A stretch of DNA of 63,071 nt from a bacterium (GTDB lineage: Bacteria > UBA10199 > DSSB01), in the NCBI GenBank assembly GCA_035281585.1, contig DATEDP010000135.1, positions 1 to 63,071 of the forward strand, given 5' to 3'. Below are positions 36,242-45,566 of this stretch, in pieces. The translations under genes and the position numbers were made by a program. The notes under the pieces were generated by a model, which was not told the DNA's origin, made no database searches, and saw only the letters and a program-made list of their open reading frames with translations. The stretch's first letter is position 1. Every line of letters begins with the position of its first letter.

Positions 36242-39200
36242 ATGGAATCGATACGAGGCGGCGCCGCGCACGGCGCCGTTTTGCCGCAAGATTTACCTGC
36301 GCTCTCGCCGGCCGAGCGGCGGGAGCTGAATTCGCTCCAGGCCGAGCGCGATGCCGAGCTTTTCTGGGACGGCTTGCTTCGCCTCGCGAGCCGGCTCGAA
36401 AGCCGCGACAAGCTCGAGGCCGCGGTCTCGCTCTACGGCATGGCTGTCGCCAAGGCGCCGGAGAGACTTCGCGCCAAGGCCCAGGCTCGGCTCGATGCGG
36501 TTGAGGGCCGGGGAGCGGTCGGCGCCCGAGTTGAATTTCATCTGAGCCGGCTGGCTCGCGATGCCTTCGATTACAAGATGATCCTGCCGATGATGGCCGG
36601 CAGCTCGGTCTACAGCTTGGCCAAAGGCGCGGCCTTGGGGCGCTTCGCGGCGGCTTCCCGCCCCTTGTGGTGGATGCGGGGCGCGCCGGGCCGGCTCAGC
36701 GCCGCCTCGCTGGGCTATTTCTCCGAAGTGCCGGCTTTCGCGCTCTCCTCGCGCTTCTTGCATGGCTTGGGCGGCGCGGCTCCAGCCGCTTCCTGGGGAC
36801 AGGAATTTTCCAGCGCCGCCATCACCTTGGGCCTGCTCAAAAGCGGCGGAGCTTTGGCTCAATCGGGCTTGAGCCGCGCCTTGGGCCCAGCCGTGGCGCC
36901 GGGCCTGCGTTTCGCCACGGGCCAAGCCGCGATGTTCGCCGGCCTGTGGTCGGCCCACCGGATCGAGGAAAAGCTCGGCCTGCGCCAAGCCCGCGGGGGC
37001 GAGACCGCGGCGACTGACATTTTGTCCTCGATGCTGAGTCTCGGCCTGGGTTCCCAGCTCGGGAAGAGGCTCCTGGGGCCGGGCCACGCGCGGCGTTCGG
37101 CCGAGCTCGACTTTCGAATCCAAGACCGAGCCGCGACGCTCAATCGGCCTCGGTTTTTTCCGGAAAAGCCGGCGCCGGCCGGCTTCGCGCCGAGCCCGAT
37201 GATGATGAGCGGGGAGGATGGACATTCCGGCGATCGGCCGGCGCCGCCGGCCGGCTCCTTGGTTCAAGTGAGCTCGAGCGAAATCCGGGTTCGCCGAGCT
37301 CTGCGGGCGGTGAAGAATGCCGGCGCCGGCTGGGGTCCCATCGCCGACCTGGCGGAAAAAATGGCGGTGGACATTCGCCAAGACCGCCGCTGGACCGGCG
37401 CCGGCCGGGCTCGCCAGCTCTCCAACCTCGCCGATATCTTGACCCGCTTCGGGCCGGAGCAAGGCAACCCCGAATTGGCTTGGGACGCTTTCACCCAGTT
37501 GGCCGAAGTCCAGGCGCTCAAGCTGACCGAATGGGAGTATCACAATCGGATCGTGCGGCTCGCGCGGGACGGCAAGCTCAGCTTCACGGCCAAACCGGCT
37601 GCGCCCATTGAGAAGCCGGGACTGCCGCCAAAAAGCGGCGACACCGGACACGCCCTGGTGTTTCGCACCTTGGATTTCTTCGCTCAACGGATGCCGGCCT
37701 GGCGGCAAATGGCCGAAAACTTCCATCGGGCTTATGGGGATTTAGCCGGCCGCGAGCTCTGGCAAGACCGGCTCATCGACTTGATGGAGCGTAGCTTGGA
37801 GATGGCCCAGCTCGGCGCCGAACTGACTCCGCCGCTGGCCCTAGGCTGGCTGAAGGCTTTCGAGCAGGCGACACGCGGTGAGCGGGTTTGGGAAAACTTC
37901 GAAGCCCTCGATCCACGATTGAAGATCGATTCGCCTCTTCCGGCCGCTTTGCCCGAAGAAGCGCCGCCGCCCCCGGCCAAGGCTTCCTCCTCGCGAGGGA
38001 AAATCACCTCCAGCCAAGTCGTGGCGGTTTCCAATCTCGATTCGGCGCTCCGCCTTTTCACCCTCGCCGGCAGCCCCAGCGGCGGCAGCCGGGATTTTCA
38101 AGTTCGCCTGATCTTGCCCAATCTCGACCAGGCGACTTGGAAGATCCGGGCCGATGCCCAAGGAAACCTGAGCCTCTTGGAGGAGGGGAGGGGCCAATGG
38201 CGCAGCCCCAACGGCAAGCAGGCTTATCTCGAAGTCGAAAAGGTGGCGGGCTTTTCGGCACGCTTCCGAGTCCGGTTCGGTTCCAAGAGCCTCTTGCTCG
38301 ACCTCCAGAGCATCCAAGACCGCAGCGGAGCCTTGGCCCGCTTGGAGCTGGCTCCCAATCAACCGCAAGGGGAAAATGACATCACCGAGCACTTTTCCTC
38401 CCAGCCGCCGAAGCTCGAGCGGGTCAAGGTCGAGCACGCCGAGGTGATTTCCCACAGCTCGCTTCGCGGCGAATCCGGAATTCAGCTGCGCTACCAAATC
38501 TACCTTTCCAACGGCGATCTGCTGGAGCTGCTCGGTCAAACCAGCAATCGCAGCGGCCAGCTCGAGATCAAGCAGGCCGGGCTTCGGCGCTTCGGCGAGC
38601 CGGCCGACTCTGCGCGAGCGCTGGAAGTTTCCACCAGCCGAATTCGCTCCGGCCAATTCCGGATCTTGCTCGGCGACCCGGCCGGCTATCGCTTCGATTT
38701 CGAAATCCAGGTTCCGAAGGGCGGCAAGGAACGCTGGCGGCCGGAATGGACCCGGCTCGAGGTCTTGGATTCGCCGCCGCCGAATCATCTCCGTTGGAGC
38801 GAAGGCGCCAAATCGGCCATCCTCGACTCGGCTAAGGCCGAAGCCTCGATTCGAGGCCTGGCCGCCGATGCGCTCTACGGCGAGCTCCAGGCGGTCGAAG
38901 AGATGGGCCGGCTGGGCCGGGCTCACGACGCCGCCCTGTGGGAGCTGAAGGATCTTTTCGAGATGACTTGGGAGCCGGGGATCAAGGCCGAGGACTTCGG
39001 CGGCCTTGATTTGGTGCGGCTGCGCGAGAAAATCGGCGAAGCTTTCCGCGACTCGGCCCGGCAAAACCCGATGGCCAAGAAGGTCCTGGCCGAGCTTGAA
39101 GCTCAATTCGGCGTTGCGAGCTTGATCGAGGCCGCGCCGGCTTTGCCTTCGCTGCCTCCGCCACCCAGCCCGATGCCGGTTCCGGTCCAAGGGCCCGCTG

Positions 39201-40159
39201 CCGAAAAGCTCGCGCCGGCCGTTCCGGCGGCGCCCATCAAGCCGATGGCCCCCGCCCCGGTCGCCAAACCGGAGTCCAAGGCCAAGCCGGTCCCCAGCCC
39301 CCAAGAAGCCGTCGATGCGAAAATTCAAATCTTCCTGCGCCCCCAGGCCAAGAAAAGCTACCAGCTAAGCCTCACCAAAGACATTTCCAAGTTGATCGCA
39401 CGGCTTAGCTCCGCCGAAGCTCAAGAGCTGGCTGAAAAATATTTGGCCCTTATGCCCGAGGCGATCCAGTCCAAGGATTGGTCTCGGATCCTTCCTTTGC
39501 TTCACGTCACCGAAAGCTTGGTCCCCTCGGTTCATCCGGAGGTCCGCTCCGAATTCGTCCTGCGGATCGGCGATTTGGCCGACCAACTCATGCGGCTGCC
39601 GGGAGCCTTCCAGCAGATGCTGGCTTTTAACTATTCCAGGACGATCCATTCCCAAGCCGCTCGCGACGGAATTTTCGAAAAGCGGCCCGGCGATTCGGAT
39701 TTGCTGGCGGACTTACGGAAAAATCTGGAGCAGCTTCGCGGAATCCCGCATTGGGATTCCATCCGGGGCGGCCCGGGCCTGGCCCGAATTTACTCCCAGA
39801 GCCGGGAGCTCAAGGCCGAGGAAGCGGCATCGTTCCGAGTCGAATTGTGGAGCGCGCTGCAAATATATTATCTGGATGTCGTGACCCGGCTCAAATCCAA
39901 TCCCGATCCCGAGGGGGCCCGCCGGATGCTCACGACGATCTCGGTATTGTTCCGTTCTTTGCTGGGTGCCTCCAGCCATCTGGGACCCGAGGCCCGCGAG
40001 GTTTTCTTCGATAAAGTTGGGCTTTGGCGCCGCGAAAAGCTCTACCGTTTTCAACCATTTCCCGGACGCTTCCGGGAAATCTTGGAGCTGGAGGCGGAAG
40101 TTCCCCTCTTGACATCGCCGGCCTTGGACTCATCTCAAAAACAGCCGAAAAAAAACTAG
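36242..40159 (+). CDS. Giant protein of unknown function, related to the FHA giant
   Basis: A 1305-residue protein without a recognised catalytic domain or signal peptide. After a short helical N-terminus lies an Ala/Gly-rich hydrophobic module (about 109-280) that aligns by pattern with residues 510-715 of the FHA giant (for example WGQEFSSA with FGNEFLSG). Then come a helical part, two beta-rich segments (about 594-720 and 720-846), a Pro/Ala linker (about 963-1020) and a helical C-terminus. ATG 36242 is used; a TTG nine bases upstream is possible and no strong ribosome site is seen. It lies 24 bp before hsp20. Confidence 0.7.
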   Translation: MESIRGGAAHGAVLPQDLPALSPAERRELNSLQAERDAELFWDGLLRLASRLESRDKLEAAVSLYGMAVAKAPERLRAKAQARLDAVEGRGAVGARVEFHLSRLARDAFDYKMILPMMAGSSVYSLAKGAALGRFAAASRPLWWMRGAPGRLSAASLGYFSEVPAFALSSRFLHGLGGAAPAASWGQEFSSAAITLGLLKSGGALAQSGLSRALGPAVAPGLRFATGQAAMFAGLWSAHRIEEKLGLRQARGGETAATDILSSMLSLGLGSQLGKRLLGPGHARRSAELDFRIQDRAATLNRPRFFPEKPAPAGFAPSPMMMSGEDGHSGDRPAPPAGSLVQVSSSEIRVRRALRAVKNAGAGWGPIADLAEKMAVDIRQDRRWTGAGRARQLSNLADILTRFGPEQGNPELAWDAFTQLAEVQALKLTEWEYHNRIVRLARDGKLSFTAKPAAPIEKPGLPPKSGDTGHALVFRTLDFFAQRMPAWRQMAENFHRAYGDLAGRELWQDRLIDLMERSLEMAQLGAELTPPLALGWLKAFEQATRGERVWENFEALDPRLKIDSPLPAALPEEAPPPPAKASSSRGKITSSQVVAVSNLDSALRLFTLAGSPSGGSRDFQVRLILPNLDQATWKIRADAQGNLSLLEEGRGQWRSPNGKQAYLEVEKVAGFSARFRVRFGSKSLLLDLQSIQDRSGALARLELAPNQPQGENDITEHFSSQPPKLERVKVEHAEVISHSSLRGESGIQLRYQIYLSNGDLLELLGQTSNRSGQLEIKQAGLRRFGEPADSARALEVSTSRIRSGQFRILLGDPAGYRFDFEIQVPKGGKERWRPEWTRLEVLDSPPPNHLRWSEGAKSAILDSAKAEASIRGLAADALYGELQAVEEMGRLGRAHDAALWELKDLFEMTWEPGIKAEDFGGLDLVRLREKIGEAFRDSARQNPMAKKVLAELEAQFGVASLIEAAPALPSLPPPPSPMPVPVQGPAAEKLAPAVPAAPIKPMAPAPVAKPESKAKPVPSPQEAVDAKIQIFLRPQAKKSYQLSLTKDISKLIARLSSAEAQELAEKYLALMPEAIQSKDWSRILPLLHVTESLVPSVHPEVRSEFVLRIGDLADQLMRLPGAFQQMLAFNYSRTIHSQAARDGIFEKRPGDSDLLADLRKNLEQLRGIPHWDSIRGGPGLARIYSQSRELKAEEAASFRVELWSALQIYYLDVVTRLKSNPDPEGARRMLTTISVLFRSLLGASSHLGPEAREVFFDKVGLWRREKLYRFQPFPGRFREILELEAEVPLLTSPALDSSQKQPKKN

Positions 40160-40183
40160 GCTTTATCAAATGAGGAGGATTTT

Positions 40184-40651
40184 ATGACTCGATTGCAATT
40201 ATACCGCCATCGAAACCGCAGCCCTTTATCCGACATTTGGAACCTGCCCGAGGAGGTCAACCGATTGTTCTGGGGCTTGAGCCGAGCCACCCCCGAAGAG
40301 GACGAAGCCGCGGCCGAATGGGCCCCGGCGGTCGACGTCTACGAGGACAATGAGGCCCTCCGGCTCCACGCCGAGCTTCCGGGCCTGAAAAAGGAAGACG
40401 TCAAGATCAACGTTCGCGAAGGCGTGCTCACCCTGCGCGGCGAGCGCAAATTCGAGAATGAGGAGAAGAAGGATAACTTCTACCGGGTGGAGCGGAACTA
40501 CGGCAGCTTTCTGCGCTCTTTCACCCTGCCCAACACCGTCGACACCGAGAAGATCCGGGCGACGATGAAGGACGGCATCCTTGAGCTGGTCATCCCGAAG
40601 AAACCGGAGGCCAAGCCCAAAGAGATCCAGGTCGAAGTGCAAAATAGCTGA
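40184..40651 (+). CDS. Small heat-shock protein, Hsp20/alpha-crystallin family
   Basis: A 155-residue ATP-independent holdase chaperone. The alpha-crystallin domain runs from about 45 to 145: APAVDVYEDNEALRLHAELP, GLKKEDVKINVREGVLTLRG and the closing GILELVIPKKPEAKP. The C-terminal I-x-I/V anchor is loosely met by IQVEV. GAGGAG lies before ATG 40184, and a strong terminator follows. It probably prevents aggregation of unfolded cytoplasmic proteins. Confidence 0.94.
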   Translation: MTRLQLYRHRNRSPLSDIWNLPEEVNRLFWGLSRATPEEDEAAAEWAPAVDVYEDNEALRLHAELPGLKKEDVKINVREGVLTLRGERKFENEEKKDNFYRVERNYGSFLRSFTLPNTVDTEKIRATMKDGILELVIPKKPEAKPKEIQVEVQNS

Positions 40652-40675
40652 TTTTTCCGATGCGTCATCCGACGG

Positions 40676-40710
40676 AGCGGGGCAACCGGGAGTTTGCCCC
40701 GCTTTTTTTT
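40676..40710 (+). terminator. Rho-independent terminator after hsp20
   Basis: Stem AGCGGGGCAA (40676-40685) with TTGCCCCGCT (40694-40703), an 8-nt loop and eight T. Clear and well placed 25 bp after the stop. Confidence 0.93.
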
Positions 40711-40737
40711 GCTGTGCTATCGACGTCCCCGATGATT

Positions 40738-40825
40738 TCCCCCTTTGAAAAAAACCGAACCCCATTAGTTTTGCAAGGGCTTTCAAATCCCCCCTTGCCC
40801 CCCTTTTTCAAAGGGGGGAGATTTA
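40738..40825. repeat. Family A palindromic repeat, full-length copy
   Basis: About 88 bp: CCCCCTTTGAAAAA on the left, then CCGAACCCCATTAGTTTTGC, CAAGGGCTTTCAAATCCCC and the terminal hairpin CCCCCCTTT-loop-AAAGGGGGG in reverse order. The most complete copy here, between hsp20 and the HEAT-repeat gene. Confidence 0.85.
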
Positions 40826-40849
40826 GCATCGACGTGATAGAATGAAGTC

Positions 40850-42070
40850 ATGAAACTCGCGCTCCGCCTTCTCCTCCCGCTCCTGCTGGCTTTCCTTGGA
40901 AGCCCGGCCCGGGCCTTCCTGGCTTCGGCCGATCCGGACAATTTTTTTCTGCTTCTCGAAAGCGCGCCGATCGTCGCCGCCGCCAAATGGGCTTCGACCG
41001 AGGCGCCGGCGCCGAACCGGCCCTTTTACCTGCATGAGCTGAAGAAAATCTCGCCGCTCCGTGGAGAATTTTCGGGCGACCGCTTCAAGGTCGCCGAGGA
41101 AGTCCTGGTTCCGGGGCAGAAACCGGCCTTCGGCGGGAAGGAAGAGGTTTTGGTGCTGCTGGCGCCGGTTCCCGACTTCACCGCTTACCGCGAATTCCGC
41201 TCCCGGGGCTACGTTTGGCGGAGCTTCGGCGGCAAGCGCGGCGTTTGGCCGGCGGCGGCGATTCCCACGGCTCAGGCTTATTTGGCGGCCGCCGGGGCCG
41301 AGCGAAATGCCGTCCTCTTGAAGCTCCTCTCCGATGCCGCCAATCCCATGCGGCGCGAAGCGGTCCTGCTCTTGGCTCGGCGGGGGCCGCTGCCGCTCAC
41401 CGGCGAGGAAGCCCAGAGCCTGACCGCGCTGGCTCAAGGCGCCGATGCTCCATTGGCCGCCGCGGCGGTGGGAATTATGGAGAAGGCCAACAACGCCGCC
41501 TCGAGCCAAGCTCTGCTCAAGCTGGCCGCCGGTCCCAGCTCGCCGGCGAAGTGGGAAGCCATTCGGGCCTTGGAACGGAAGGGCCAGCCCCGTCCCGTGT
41601 CCGCCTTGGCCGAAGATTACCGGGGCGCCGACGCTCGGGGCCAAGCCCAGGCCCTATCGCTGATCGCCGCCAAGCGGGACGCCGAAGCCGCCGCCTTCTT
41701 CTCCGACCTCCTGGCCGGCAGCTCGGCTTTCGAAGCCAAGCGTGAAGCCATCCAAAAAATGGCGGAGAAGAAGACGCCGGCCTACGAGCGGCTCCTGATC
41801 GGGCAGATCGGCGGAGCCGAGGAGTCGATCCAAGCCGAGGCGATCCTCGCCTTGGGCCGAATGGGCAGCACCGAAGCCGTTCCCAGGATTTTGCCCTTGC
41901 TCGACAGTTCCTCGGAAAAATTACGCGGCGCAGCATTTTTCATGCTCATGGACAGCCCCGATCCTCGGGCCCAAGCCCTGATGAGCCAGCGCTATGAGCG
42001 GGACCACCACGGCGGATGGAACAAAAACCCACATTTCCACAACATAGCGGAGCCAAAGCCGATATATTAA
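40850..42070 (+). CDS. Secreted HEAT-repeat protein
   Basis: A 406-residue exported protein with a signal peptide (1-21, ending SPARA), an N-terminal unclassified domain (about 25-145) and then helical HEAT-like repeats to the C-terminus, with units such as EAILALGRMGSTEAVPRILP and KREAIQKMAEKKTPAYERLL. HEAT repeats serve as protein-binding scaffolds; no partner can be named. It ends 32 bp before the CehA-like lipoprotein gene and may be co-transcribed. Confidence 0.78.
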   Translation: MKLALRLLLPLLLAFLGSPARAFLASADPDNFFLLLESAPIVAAAKWASTEAPAPNRPFYLHELKKISPLRGEFSGDRFKVAEEVLVPGQKPAFGGKEEVLVLLAPVPDFTAYREFRSRGYVWRSFGGKRGVWPAAAIPTAQAYLAAAGAERNAVLLKLLSDAANPMRREAVLLLARRGPLPLTGEEAQSLTALAQGADAPLAAAAVGIMEKANNAASSQALLKLAAGPSSPAKWEAIRALERKGQPRPVSALAEDYRGADARGQAQALSLIAAKRDAEAAAFFSDLLAGSSAFEAKREAIQKMAEKKTPAYERLLIGQIGGAEESIQAEAILALGRMGSTEAVPRILPLLDSSSEKLRGAAFFMLMDSPDPRAQALMSQRYERDHHGGWNKNPHFHNIAEPKPIY

Positions 42071-42102
42071 TGGTAGGGGTTTGGTGCAGGAGTCGTGGCG
42101 GT

Positions 42103-45100
42103 ATGTTCGGGAAAATCGCTAAATCGCTGAAGTTTTTCGCAGTGGCCGGGCTTTGTTCGCTGGCGGCCTGCGGGGGTGGCTCCGAGGGCGGCTTCAACAT
42201 CGAGCCCGGCGTTTTCGGCCCCAACGTCAGCGGCACGCCCGACAGCTTTCGCGGCGCCGGCATCGTCAACGACGAGAAGTTCCTGATCGGCGGCCCGCTG
42301 GCCCAAGGCCAGAACGGCGACGTCCTTCTCCAGAACGACAAGATCCGCGTCATCTTGCAAAAGCCGACTCGCAACACCGGCGTGGGCCTCTTCGGCGGCA
42401 ACATCCTGGACGCCGACCGTTTTCGTCCCGAGGCCGAGCCGGGCCAGGATCAATTCGGCACGATTTTCCCGCTGGTCAACCTTTCCTGGACCGTCAACTA
42501 CCAGCGGCTCGAGATCGTCAACGCCGACTTCGGCGGCGGCCCGGTGGTGGTTCGGGCCACCGGCGTGCTCGACGTCTATGACTACATTCAGACCAATATC
42601 ATCGTTCCCTTCGCCAAGACCGTGGTCGGCGTCGACCTCGGTTTCGCAACCCGCTTCGACGACATCTACAACCCGTTCAAGAACGTCCCCGAGCTGCGCG
42701 GCCTGAATCCGGTCGTCGTGACCGAATACAGCCTCAAGCCCGACGCCGATTACGTCATCATCGAGACTCGTTTCCAAAACGACGGCGAAGTGCCGGTGAA
42801 GATGCCGGTCGGCGACTGGGTGAACGGCTCCGGCACCCTCGAGCCCTTCGTGCCCAAGAAGGGCTTCGTCAAGACGCCGCAAGTCGAGCCGGCCGCCGCC
42901 CTCATCTATCAGGGCATGCAGGACGATGTCGGCGTGAGCTACGGCTACTTCTACAATCCGGTCCAGTTCCTCAAGGAGGACGGCACGATCAACACCTCGA
43001 CCTCGTTGACCGTCTCCGGCGTCACGCCGATGGTCTTGGGCGAGGCTCTCTTGGATGTCCTGCCGATCGGCGGCGGCGAGCCCAAGATCAAGTTCGAAGT
43101 TCAGCCCGGCACCCGCACCATCACCCGTTATTTCGCGGTGGGGAAGGGCGACGTCGCCAGCGTCATCGATGCCGGTTACAGCGCTCTGGGCGTGGCCAAG
43201 CTGCGGCTGAGCGGGCGAGTCGTCGATTCCAACGGCCAGCCGGTGGCCAAGGCCCGGGTCGTGGTGCTCGACACCGGCGACGAGAGTCCGGCGACTCATC
43301 TCCCGGCCACCGTCGCGATGTCGGCGGCCGACGGCAGCTTCACGGCCGACCTCTCCAGCGGCAACGACGTCAAGGACAAGGTTTTCGGCAGCGGGACTTA
43401 CACCCTTCAGGTTTACAAGGAAGGCTACGTCTTCGCCGGCGGTCCCAAGGCCGGCAAGTGCAGCGGCGGCAGCGTCGACACCGCGGCCAAGACGATCACC
43501 GGCGTCGAATGCACGCTGGGCCAAAGCGGCAGCGTCACCGTCACCGCCAGCGATAGCGGCTCGCCGATCCCGGCCCGAGTTACGGTCGTCGGCTTCGAGC
43601 CCAGCCCGATTCATGCCATGCCGCTGCCGGCTTCGGGCGTGAACGGTGTCTACGGCGACGTCAATTTGGAAGAGCGGCCTTACGGCATCGTCGACCTGCT
43701 CTACATCGACCCCGCCGGCAATCTCGCACCGGCCGGGCATCACCGGGTGATGGGCGGCAACCAATTTCGTTTGGAGCCCGGTGAGTACGAGATCTACGTC
43801 ACCCGGGGGCCGGAATACTCGGTCTTTCACCAGCGGGTGACCGTTCCGGCCGGCGGCAACGTCGACGTCAACGCCGAGCTGAGCAAGGTCGTCGACACCT
43901 CGGGCTACGTCGCGGCCGACTTCCACCTGCACGGCATCAAGAGCGCCGACTCGGCTTGGGGCTTGGAGTCGCGGGTCCGGGCTTCGCTGGCCGAAGGCAT
44001 GGATATCTTGGTTTCCTCGGACCACGACTACGTCACCGATTACGGTCCGGTCATCGAGAAGCTCGGTTATTCCGGGATGGTGACCTCAATGGTCGGCGAC
44101 GAGCTCACGGCCTTGGCCTTCGGCCACTTTGGGGTTTTCCCCTTGACCCCCGATCCCAGCTCGACGACCGGCGGGGCTTACGATTACACCTATGTCGCGT
44201 CCAACGACGACCTGCCGACTTCGGATCATGACATGGTCCAGACCATGGATCAGATCGTTCAAGGCGTTGACGAGGCCAATCCCGGCACTCAGGTCATCAC
44301 GATCAACCACATCCTCGATAAGGCCACCGGCAATTTCTCGATCATCGGCCTAGTGACCACCACCGCCTTCGACGAGGTCGAGCCGCTTTCGAGCTATGCC
44401 GATCCGGTCAATTTCCGGATGACGGCCAACACCAACGAGGGCGGCGGCTTCCAAGGGCCTTTTCCCTTGGGCACCAGCGGGCTCTTCACCAAGAATTTCA
44501 CCGCGCTGGAGCTGACCATCGGCGCCTATCCCGACACCCTCGATCATTTGATGCAGACCGCGCTGCCGGTCTACTTCAACATGCTCAACCTGGGCTTGCT
44601 CGCGACCGCGACCACCAATAGCGACAGTCACACCCAAGTCCGCGAGCCGATGGGAACGCCCCGCAACTACGTTCTGTCTTCGACCGATCCCCGCGACGGT
44701 GTCGGCTCTTCCTACCAAGCCATCGACAAGGAGGAGATCGCGGTCAACGTCAACGCCCATCGCAGCGTGGCAAGCAACGGCATCTTCGTCAAGGCCAAGG
44801 TTCATTCGGCCGAGAACCCCGGCGGTGTCAGCGTCGGCGGCACGATCGCCGGCGGCAACGTCACCCTCGAGCTCGAGATCCAGAGCAATGAATTCTTCGA
44901 CTGGGACCGGGTCGACATCTTCGCCAACACCGTGCCGGTTCCGGCCAAGGACGCCGAAGGAAAGTTGGTGCCCGAGCTGACCGATCTTTCGGCCAAGGAT
45001 TACCACGCCAACAGCCGCGACCACACCCAGATGTATATGATGACGCCGCTCTTCCAGTTCGCCCGCGGCGGCGGCGGCGACGCCGCGCTCAATCAAACCG

Positions 45101-45396
45101 TCAGCGGCGGCGCCCGCAAGGCGACGCTCTCGCGCAGCTTCAATTTCAGCGAGGACACTTGGATCGTCGTGGTGGTCCGGGGCTCCAATGGCGTGCGCTC
45201 GCTCTTTCCCTACGTGACGAAGGGGGCCGATCCGACCGTGGAGCAAGCCACTTTCCTCGATACCCTGGACAACAACCCGGTGGCGATCGGCGGCATTCGT
45301 CCCTTCGCCTTCACCAACCCCATCTTCGTCGACGTCGACGGCAACGGCTTCCAGGCCAAGTTCATCCGCGACGGCCAGTCGCCTTTGGCTGAATAA
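42103..45396 (+). CDS. CehA/McbA-type PHP metallohydrolase lipoprotein
   Basis: A 1097-residue exported protein. ATG 42103 follows CAGGAG by about 9 bp and begins a lipoprotein signal with Cys23 (LAACGGG); an earlier in-frame ATG overlaps the HEAT gene. Domains: beta-rich N-terminal part, carboxypeptidase-regulatory-like beta sandwich (about 366-442, LSGRVVDSNGQPVAKARVV), a second one (about 469-512), then a PHP-type metal site (about 600-700: AADFHLHGIKSAD, SSDHDY, GHFGVFPL) and TNSDSHTQ near 840. The family hydrolyses phosphate or related esters with a metal cluster. Substrate unknown. Confidence 0.8.
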   Translation: MFGKIAKSLKFFAVAGLCSLAACGGGSEGGFNIEPGVFGPNVSGTPDSFRGAGIVNDEKFLIGGPLAQGQNGDVLLQNDKIRVILQKPTRNTGVGLFGGNILDADRFRPEAEPGQDQFGTIFPLVNLSWTVNYQRLEIVNADFGGGPVVVRATGVLDVYDYIQTNIIVPFAKTVVGVDLGFATRFDDIYNPFKNVPELRGLNPVVVTEYSLKPDADYVIIETRFQNDGEVPVKMPVGDWVNGSGTLEPFVPKKGFVKTPQVEPAAALIYQGMQDDVGVSYGYFYNPVQFLKEDGTINTSTSLTVSGVTPMVLGEALLDVLPIGGGEPKIKFEVQPGTRTITRYFAVGKGDVASVIDAGYSALGVAKLRLSGRVVDSNGQPVAKARVVVLDTGDESPATHLPATVAMSAADGSFTADLSSGNDVKDKVFGSGTYTLQVYKEGYVFAGGPKAGKCSGGSVDTAAKTITGVECTLGQSGSVTVTASDSGSPIPARVTVVGFEPSPIHAMPLPASGVNGVYGDVNLEERPYGIVDLLYIDPAGNLAPAGHHRVMGGNQFRLEPGEYEIYVTRGPEYSVFHQRVTVPAGGNVDVNAELSKVVDTSGYVAADFHLHGIKSADSAWGLESRVRASLAEGMDILVSSDHDYVTDYGPVIEKLGYSGMVTSMVGDELTALAFGHFGVFPLTPDPSSTTGGAYDYTYVASNDDLPTSDHDMVQTMDQIVQGVDEANPGTQVITINHILDKATGNFSIIGLVTTTAFDEVEPLSSYADPVNFRMTANTNEGGGFQGPFPLGTSGLFTKNFTALELTIGAYPDTLDHLMQTALPVYFNMLNLGLLATATTNSDSHTQVREPMGTPRNYVLSSTDPRDGVGSSYQAIDKEEIAVNVNAHRSVASNGIFVKAKVHSAENPGGVSVGGTIAGGNVTLELEIQSNEFFDWDRVDIFANTVPVPAKDAEGKLVPELTDLSAKDYHANSRDHTQMYMMTPLFQFARGGGGDAALNQTVSGGARKATLSRSFNFSEDTWIVVVVRGSNGVRSLFPYVTKGADPTVEQATFLDTLDNNPVAIGGIRPFAFTNPIFVDVDGNGFQAKFIRDGQSPLAE

Positions 45397-45417
45397 AATC
45401 GGCCAAGCGTCATTCCT

Positions 45418-45446
45418 TTGACAGGGCTTCCTTTCCTTCTCAGAAT
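45418..45446 (+). promoter_or_regulatory. Candidate sigma70 promoter
   Basis: TTGACA (45418-45423), 17 bp and CAGAAT (45441-45446). Perfect -35, four of six at -10. It lies 120 bp upstream of the next lipoprotein gene. Confidence 0.45.
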
Positions 45447-45493
45447 GAAATGAGCCGTTTTAAAAATTTCCTTTAAAAATTCGGAAAATTTTG

Positions 45494-45509
45494 TGGCATC
45501 ATCCTTGCT
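45494..45509 (+). promoter_or_regulatory. Candidate sigma54 promoter
   Basis: TGGCATCATCCTTGCT matches the sigma54 consensus TGGCAC-N5-TTGCW with exact GG to GC spacing and one mismatch. An AT-rich stretch (45459-45493) lies upstream, and the lipoprotein start is about 58 bp downstream of the expected transcription start. Confidence 0.55.
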
Positions 45510-45566
45510 ATCGAAGGGAGTACGGGGGCACTCCACCTCGGTTCAAACAAAAATAAGGAGAGTCCA

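Noticed and set aside
42067-44025. A 652-codon minus-strand frame opposite the CehA-like gene
   Set aside because: Antisense shadow with no recognisable domain; the plus-strand gene has a signal peptide and metal motifs.
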